The position numbers and the translations under genes were made by a program. Shown one piece after another: positions 56,740 to 64,000 of a stretch of 64,000 bases of DNA; position 1 is the first letter of the stretch; the number at the start of each line of letters is the position of its first letter. Source of the DNA: Cephalopachus bancanus (Eukaryota > Chordata > Mammalia > Primates > Tarsiidae); NCBI GenBank assembly GCA_027257055.1, contig JAPVLO010000054.1, positions 5,332,001 to 5,396,000 of the forward strand, read 5' to 3'. The notes below the pieces were generated by a model, which saw nothing but the letters and a program-made list of their open reading frames with translations, did no database searches and had not been told where the DNA came from.

Positions 56740-59700
56740 CTAAATCCATCCAAGTACTATGAAGTTCATAATTTTGTTCTTCTTTGTGGCTGTGTAATAT
56801 TCCATCATGTATATGTACCACATTTTTTTAAAATCCAGTTCAGTTTTGATGGGCAGCATGGTTGGTTCCATGTTTTTGCCACTGTAAATAGTGCTGCAAT
56901 AAACATGCGTGTGTGGGCATCTTTTTTGTAGAGTAGTTGAAGTTCCTCCAGGTATATTCCCAAGAAGGGGGATTGCTGGGTCATATGGAAGGTCAATTTC
57001 TAGTTCTTTTAGAGATCGCCACACTGTTTTCCATAGAGGCTGAACTAGTTTGCATTCCCACCAACAGTGTACAAGCTTTCCCTTTTCTCTGCATCCTTGC
57101 TAACATCTGTTGTTTTTCGTTTTATTAATGATGGTCATTCTTTCTGGAGTTAGGTGGTATGTCTATGTCGTTTTGATTTGCATTTCTATGATGATTAGTG
57201 AGACTGAGCATTTTTTAATGTCTGTTGGCTGTTCATATGTCTTCTTTTGAGAAGGGTCTATTTATGTCTTTTACCCACTTTTAAATGGAGCTGTTTATTT
57301 TTTTCCTTTTGGCATGTTTGAGTTCCTTGTAGATGATGGATGTCAGGCCTTTGTCAGATATGCAGTTGGCAAATATTTTTTCTCATTCTGTGTGCTGTCT
57401 CCTTACTCTTTTGGTAGTTTCTTTTGCTTTGCAGAAGCTTTTCAGTTTGATAAAGTCCCACTTGTCTATCTTATCTCTTATGGCATGGTTGCCTATTCCT
57501 ATTTCCATAATGGTATCTCCTGCATTTTCTAAGACCTCTTAAAGTTTGGGGTTTTACCTTTAGGTCTTCAATCCATTTGGAGTTCATTTTTGTGTAAGGT
57601 GATAGGTAGGAGTCCTGTTTCATTCTTCTGCACATGGTCAGCCACTTTTTCCAGCACCATTTACTGAATAGGTTCTCCTCTCCCTAGTGGTTGTTAGTGG
57701 AGGCTTTGTCAAAGATGAGTTGGTTGAGAAATTGAGGTTTTGCTTCTAGAATCTCTATTCTGTTCTATTGGTCTATATGCCTATTCTTGTACCAATACAG
57801 GGTTGCATTGAGTATTGTAGCTTTATAATAAAGTTTAAAGTTTGGAAGTGTGATACTTCCCACTTTGCTTCTTTTGCTAAGGATTGTTTTGGCTATTCGT
57901 GGTCATTTATGTTTCCATATAAATTTCTGTATTGTTGTTTCTAGGTCTGAGAAGAATGATGTTGGTTGTTTGGTGAGTATAGCATTGAATTTGTAGATTG
58001 CCTTTGGTAGGATGGATATCTTAACGTGTTGATTCTTCCTATTCATGAGCATGGAATATTTTTCCATTTGTTTGTATCCTCTTTGACTTCTCTGAGTGGT
58101 GTTTTGTAGTTTTCATTGTAAAGAACTTTCACTTCTCTGGTTAAGAAGATGCCGAGCTATTTCATTTTTTTGTGGCTATCGTGAATTGGATTGTGCTTTT
58201 TATTTGGTTCCCTGCCTGTTTGTTGTTGATGTATAAGAATGTGATTGTCTTTTGCATGTTTATTTTGTACCCTGAGACTTTGCCAAAGTCCTTTATGAGT
58301 GCAAGGAGATTATGTACAGATTCTCTTGGATTTTCGAGGTATAGGATCATATCATCAGAAATGAGGAATAATTTGACTTCTTTTCCTATTTGGATACCCC
58401 TGATATCCTTCACTTGTCTGATTACTTCTAGCTAGGACTTCCAACACTGTGTTGAACAGGAGGGGTAAAAGTGGGCAGCCTTGCCTTGTTCCGGTTTTCA
58501 GAGGAAATGTTTTCAATTTCTGTCCATTTAGCAATATGTTGACTGTGGATTTATCATAGATGGCTCTTACTATTTTGAGGTATGTCCCCTCTATGCCTAG
58601 GAGTTTGACAGTTTTTATCAAGAAGGGATGTGGGATTTTAGCAAAACCTTTTTCTGAATCTAATGATATAATCACATGGTTCTTGTTTTTACATCAGTTG
58701 ATTCATTTAATTACATTTATGGTCTTGCAGATGTTGAACCAGCCATGTATCCTGGGGATGACACCTACATGGTAATGGTGGATGATTTGTGGAGTGTGTG
58801 CTGGATCCAATTTCTAGAATCTTGTTGAGATTTTGCATATATGTTCATCAGTGATATTGACCTGTAACTCTCTTTCTTTGTTGGATCTTTACCTGGTTTG
58901 GGTATCAGTGTGATGTTGGCTACATAAAATGATTCAGGGAGAGTTCTGTCTTTCTTGATTGCCTGGAATACTTTCAATAAGATTGGTATCAGCTTCTTCT
59001 TGTACGATTTGTAGAATTCCATTGGAAATCTGTCTGTCCAGGGGTTTTTTTTGTAGGTAGTTTTCTTATGACAGAGTCAATTTCCTGGGCTGTTATTGGT
59101 CTAATTAGGATCTCAATTTCTTCTTGTTTCAACTTTGAGAGATTGTGTGATGTTAAAAAGTCCTCTATTTTACTTAGGTTATCAAGTTTGCTTACATACA
59201 CTTTGCATAGTAATCTCTAATAATCTTTTGTATTTCTTTGGGGTTAGTCATGACTTGATCTTTTGCATTTCTGATTTTGTTTATTTGGGCTATTTCTCTC
59301 TTTTTCTTGGTCATTCTGGTGAGGGATCCATCAATCTTATTTATCCTTTCAAAGAACCTGCTTTTTGTTTTGGTGAATTATTGTATGGTATTTTTGTTTT
59401 CTATGTCTCGTATTTGAGCTTTTACTTTGGTGATCTGGATTCTTCTGCTAAAGTTAGGGTTTTGGTGGTCCTGCCTTTGAAGCTTCCTTAGGTGATTTGT
59501 TAGGCTGTTGGTCTCTTTCAATTTTCTTGATGTGTGTTCATAGAGATATAAATTCTCTTCTTAGTACTGATTTCATGGCATCACAACGGTTTTGGTAAAA
59601 TGTTTCTTCATTTTTATTTGTTTGCAGGAATCCTCTGATTTCTATTTTGATTTCTGTGTTGACCCAGGAGTTGTTCAGCATCATGCTGTTTAGTGTTATG

Positions 59701-60441
59701 TCTTTGTGGGTTTGGGGGAATTTTGTTGGTATTGACATTTATTTTTATTCCACTGTGGTCTGAGAAGGTGCATGGCAATATTTCAACCTTGTAAGCTTTG
59801 TGTATGCTTGATTTATGGCCGAGGATGTGATCGATCTTGGAGTACATTCTTTGTGGTAATGAGTAGAATGCGTATTCTGTGATTGTTGGGTGAAGTGCTC
59901 TGTAGATAGCTACTAAGTTCATTTGGACAAGTGTCAAGTTGAGGTTCCGGATCTCTTTGTTGATTTTTTGCCCGATGATCTATCTAGGGTTGTTAGTGGG
60001 TTATTTAAGTCCCCAGCTATGATAGTGTAGAGTCAATATATTTTTTCAGTGTATTTAATAGCGCTTTATAAAAGCTGGTGCTCCTGTGTTGGGTGCATAT
60101 ATGTTTAGAAAGGGCATTTCTTGATGGATCAAACCTTTTGTAGTTACGTAGTGTCCTTTTGTATCTTTTTAAATTTTAGACAGTTTAAAGGTTGTTTTCT
60201 CTGATATTAAAATCACAACTTCTGCCTTTTTTGTGTTTTGTTCACCTAAAAATTCATTTTCCATCCTCTAACTTTGAGTCTGTGGGCATCCTTTGTGGTG
60301 AGATGAGTTTCCTGGAGGCAGCAAATTACTGAGTCATGTGTTTTTATCCACTTTGCCATTTTATGTCATTTCAGTGGTGCATTTAGTCTATTTTTGTGCA
60401 GGCTGATTATTGCGATGTGAGAGTCTGTCCCTGACATAATG
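56740..60441 (-). pseudogene. L1-5 ORF2, broken
   Basis: Endonuclease/RT protein of L1. Recognisable parts are RT motifs [10 protein letters not shown] (near 58480) and [16 protein letters not shown] (near 58340), where the usual FADD is ISDD with both aspartates kept. [19 protein letters not shown] lies near 58930, and the C-terminus (LPYDPAIPLLG) near 56990. At least eight frame breaks or stops separate them. More decayed than L1-B. Confidence 0.87.
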
Positions 60442-60559
60442 GCCTTATAAGACTGGTTTGTTTTCATTTAGCTTTTGTGTTCATATATGTGTGTATGTTC
60501 ATTTTTGCAGGTATGTTGTGTGTTCTGCAGCTTCTGTATTTGTTTGTGAACTTGTGAAG

Positions 60560-61410
60560 TATATGATGTTTCTTTTGTTTCTCTTTCTGTGCTCAGTAGC
60601 TTTTTAAACACCCCTGTAGAGCTAGTCTCAAAGCAGCTTATTCTCTTATGAATTGGATGTCTGGGAAGGATTGTAATTCTCCATAACTGATGAGGCTTAG
60701 CTTGATTGGTGGGAAATTTTTGGTTGAAATTCTTTATCTTTGAGAACATTAAAGATTGGGATCCAGTTTATTCTGCAGATAAGTCTGCAGCAATTAGGTA
60801 GTCTGACCTTTTTTCCCTTGCTGCCTTTAGGATTTTTTCTTTTATACTTACCTTGTGTAGACAAATTATTATGTCTAAGGGTTGATCCTCTCATAAAATA
60901 TCTTGCAGGGGTTCTCCGGATCTCTTATGCTTGTATAGTCATCTCTCTTGCCAGATGAGGGAAGTTTTCTTGAATGACCTCATGGAATGCTTGTTCCAAG
61001 ATGTTTTCTGCTTCTCTTTCTATTTCAGGTATTCTGTTGAGACATAGGGGTTTTTTTTCTTGAAAAAAATTACACATCTCTTGGAGAGTTTCCTCTTTCT
61101 TCTTAAGTTTTTTTCCCTATATTTCTAAAAGATTGGGTTAATTCCATATTTTGGTCTTCCAGCTCTTATATTATTTTTTCTGCTTGGTTAATTCTGCTTC
61201 CCATGCTTGTTAGTTTGTTATTTCTTGTATGGAGTTCTTTTTTTCTGTTATTTCTGTTATTACGCTTTCTTGAGTCTGTCTAGCCCCATTGTAATTTCAT
61301 TTAGATGTAACCCTTGCATTTCTTGATTTTTATTCATTCTATGCAGTGATTATCTGATCGCCATAAGTACCTTCTGGATGCTGTCATTCTAGGAAATAGC
61401 CATTGTTTGT
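60560..61410 (-). pseudogene. L1-5 ORF1, broken
   Basis: ORF1 remains only in short frames: CRINWIPIFNVLKDKEFQPK near 60750 and the preceding basic region. Coiled-coil sequence up to about 61400 has many stops. Position is set by the neighbouring 5' UTR tract and ORF2 start. Confidence 0.75.
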
Positions 61411-61832
61411 GCTCCACTAGCTATTCTTTCTAGAACAACTGACTCTTTGCTGGGACTCTGATGGTTGCTGGCAGGTTTTTTTTTTTTTTTTTTTGTTGTT
61501 GTTTTTTCATTTGTGGCCATTCTCTTATCTTTAATTCCATTGCTCAATGGAAAATGGAGAAGCAATCACTTCTGATATTTGCTCTACCTTTTGTTCTTCC
61601 TTGAGCCGGGGCTTTGAGTTTGTTCAAGTATGAAGTAGGGCTAGGTATGGGCATTGTGCTGTCTCTTTACAATTTTGAGCACTTACTAGGGGGTGGGGAG
61701 TGCTGCAAGGATTCTGAATCTATTGGCCAGTCATAATGCTTGTTATGTGGTGAATGGGTCAGCTGGGACTTGCTGTTTGTCTCTGCACAATAGAACCTTA
61801 CAGTGGGTATGCTTGCATAGCATCTGAGTCCA

Positions 61833-62050
61833 AGACAGAGTATAAGAGGGAAAAGAGAGAAAAAAAGAGGAAGGAGTAGAAAGAGAGAAAAAGAGGAAAG
61901 AAAAATAAAAAAAAGGAAAAAAGAAAGAAAAAACATACAAAAAGAGAGAAAGAACAAAGAAAGAGAAACAAGGAAAGAAAAGAGAAAACCAACCAACAAA
62001 CAAAGCAACCAAATCAGATAATCAAACTAACAACCAATACCCCTCCCAAA
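61833..62050. repeat. Purine tract at the L1-5 5' UTR-ORF1 junction
   Basis: About 160 bases almost entirely A/G on the plus strand (61839-61988), then CA/AAC-rich to 62072. Occupies the same place as the tract at 40440-40960 in L1-H: both are preceded on the left by ctgagtccaaga and followed by ccctcttgtg. Confidence 0.9.
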
Positions 62051-62094
62051 ACAACAACAGCAGCAAACAAAACAAAAAGTTGATAGAGTTCTCA

Positions 62095-63185
62095 GCTTGA
62101 GTATGTCCCTCTTGTGACAGGTTCTGTGACTGCAGGGCTGTTATTGCAGGTCCCTTACTTGCTGTTAAACTTAAGATGTTAAAATCTTCACCCCCTGCTG
62201 CCTGCAATTTGTAGCCATTGCACACCCGTGTGAGGGAAGGAGGCTGAAATAACTTGATAACATCTCTTGGGATCTCTCCCTCTTTCTTCCTCTCCTAGTT
62301 TCGTCACAACTTCAGGGCATCCGGTTCACAGCAGGGAATGGGGCCTCCTATCACTGCCCTGCCCACCCGATCTCTTTCACTTGTTGCTAGGGGATAGGGG
62401 CAGGGGGATGAGAGTCAGGCACTCACCAGCCTCCTCAGGGAGCTCCTCTTCTGCTGTCTGCGTTTATGGTCCAGCCCGGACTCAGAGTGCATGCAGGTTG
62501 GATTGTCTGGGTTTCACATCTGCGGTTACCCTCCAGGGTTTGTGCACTGGGGGCAATGTTCTCTGAGGTCGCAAAAAGCAGCCCGATACAACACAGAGAT
62601 AGTGTCTGGTCTCAAAATGTAGTTCTTCCGTTCTGCAGAGGCTGCCCTGGAGCACTTCTCTGCTCGGGCCATAGTGAGTCTGCTCAGTTTCTCTGCTAGC
62701 TGCTATTCCTGTCACCAATGGAGTTGATAGCTCCCTCTCCAGCAGTTACCAAAGTCTCTGGATCTCAGGACCTAGTGGCTAGGCTCTGGAGCCCAGTCCA
62801 GGTTCAGGATGGCTTCCCCCCATTGTTTCCTTGGGATTCTGCCTCAGCCTCCCTCACTACACTTTTTCTGCGGCCCTGGTTGCCGGAGTTCAGGCGGGTG
62901 CTGCGGTGTTGGGGTCAGCAATCACTCCAGCAGTTGTTCCGGGGGAAAAACTCTGCTGATTTTAGGAAATGGCACTCAGCTTCTGAGCGCCAGGAAGTGC
63001 TAGGGTCCAAGCCTAGCAGCTGCTGGCACCAGCAGCTTCACCAGGAGGGCCCTGGTGGCTTGCTCTCAAGTCCACACTCAGTCAGCCTCTCACACTCCCA
63101 CTTACACCCAGAAACACACGCAGAAGTTTCCATACAATCACTCACACTCACAGAGACTCCCACATCTTCCCAGAAATCCCCTCTT
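62095..63185 (-). promoter_or_regulatory. L1-5 5' UTR promoter region
   Basis: GC-rich and homologous to 40970-42035. The YY1-type site near the 5' end is damaged (AAGATGTG instead of AAGATGGC, plus strand cacatctt at 63171-63178). A long open frame reads out on the opposite strand (62718-63230). Activity unknown. Confidence 0.6.
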
Positions 63186-63189
63186 GTCG

Positions 63190-63887
63190 AGAATTTTACA
63201 AAGTTTAGCCCACGCTGTCTCATCAAGTGATTTTGAAGATATAGTTTTTTACCTCTATATCGCAATCAGCAGTGTAACCTTCTATATGACTTTTCTTTTG
63301 AGATTGTTGATTTACTAACTCAGGCAAGTCACTCTTCTTCATTACAAAGTCAGCAGAGTTTTCTGTAGACAAGGCGGTGTTGGCTAGAATTCTAAGCACC
63401 AGGCTGTATTCCAGATAAATTCAGGTATCTGTTTCTGGTCTTGATTCCATTGTAAATTTTAGAATGTCAGTTGATGTATTGGATCAGAACATTCATCTTT
63501 ATTGTCAAAATATTTTAAATCTACCTATCTTAAGCAGATACTATTACAAATATTAGATTAAATTCCCTTGAATTTATCTGCAACTTTGCTTATATTAGAG
63601 CAATCGGAATAATAAGAAGGGCATAAAATCTTCCCTTTTTGAATGTTTATTCATGTATTTTAATTTTGCATACTTTTTAATACCAAAGCAATAAAAACTG
63701 AATCATTGTTCATGTATTTCTACCTAGCTGAACAAATTCTCAATCTCTATTTCTCATTTCTGTCATTGGATAACAGCATTTTACAAGCCACAGGGATTTA
63801 TTATTGCCATACATTTTTATCTTTTCTTATTACACCAAACTTTTAAAATTGGTATCATTTTCTTTTTTGTTAATATTATTTATTTTT
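63190..63887. other. AT-rich sequence, nothing recognised
   Basis: Unique sequence between L1-5 and the L1 end at the window edge. No gene seen. Confidence 0.4.
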
Positions 63888-64000
63888 ATATTTTTACTTG
63901 ACCAGTAAAAATTCTACATATTTATTGTGTACAAAATGATGTTCTTAGATATGTATACACTGCAGAATGGCTCAACGAAGCTAATTGACATATGCATCAC
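63888..64000 (-). mobile_element. L1 3' UTR, cut by window edge
   Basis: tttttacttgaccagtaaaa, then ttattgtgtacaaaatgatg, then gaagctaattgacatatgc: the antisense 3' end of an L1M/L1MA-type element that continues outside the window. Confidence 0.8.

Larger units (their letters stand above)
56107..63185 (-). mobile_element. L1-5, nearly full-length L1 with an Alu insertion
   Basis: Reverse L1 with A tail and 3' UTR (56107-56740, holding an Alu), ORF2 (56740-60441), ORF1 (about 60560-61410) and 5' UTR (about 61430-63185) ending gaggggatttctgggaagatg on the sense strand. A possible diverged TSD (ttgttaaaattta at 56096 against ttgtcgagaatttta at 63184) is weak. All reading frames are broken. Confidence 0.9.

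Noticed and set aside
61667..62012. Serine/phenylalanine-rich frames of up to 113 codons
   Set aside because: Product of the purine tract in L1-5; low complexity.

Overview
The window looks like ordinary non-coding primate genomic DNA, built mostly from layered retrotransposons. Dimeric, 7SL-type Alu elements with A-rich tails and target-site duplications (TSDs) place it in a primate. The Alu type is not the anthropoid one: nearly all copies share a one-base-shorter A box (tggctcagcc), a strong B box, a changed right arm and a ...ctccaactcaaaa end. From memory this fits a tarsier-like lineage best, but the species is an inference. Older layers (MIR, L2, MLT1/MST-type MaLR LTRs, mariner remnants, L1M) are typical of eutherian mammals.

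Layout. 1-8.8 kb: eight Alus and one older AluJ-like copy in AT-rich sequence. 8.8-16.7 kb: old L1 fragments carrying younger L1, Alu, MaLR LTR and mariner insertions, then L2 and MIR. 16.9-23.7 kb: mostly unique sequence with a possible 3' end of a plus-strand gene (exons 20128-20283 and 21052 onward, AATAAA at 21372). 23.8-26.8 kb: two old L1s in opposite orientations. 28.0-42.4 kb: a nest of L1 elements, all on the minus strand. An old L1 (28030-30900 and 42036-42430) is split by a full-length L1 (5' end near 42035, 3' end at 30901). That L1 is split by a second L1 (32354-38545), which is split by a 1155-bp class II-type solo LTR (33296-34450). 42.4-56.1 kb: MIR, L2, a mariner remnant, an L1M interrupted by an LTR-like repeat, a MaLR element with two LTRs, and an MST-type LTR. 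56.1-63.2 kb: a nearly complete minus-strand L1 with an Alu in its 3' UTR. 63.9-64.0 kb: the 3' end of another L1.

No complete host gene is visible. The long open frames are L1 ORF1/ORF2 pieces, Alu read-through or chance. The best gene candidates are isolated exons with good splice sites whose products I do not recognise. All L1 ORFs seen are broken. I see no tRNA, rRNA, CRISPR or bacterial-type feature and no undescribed functional system. The most informative material is the order of insertions, a duplicated insertion junction at 31.3-32.5 kb, and lineage-specific features of the Alu and L1 families.
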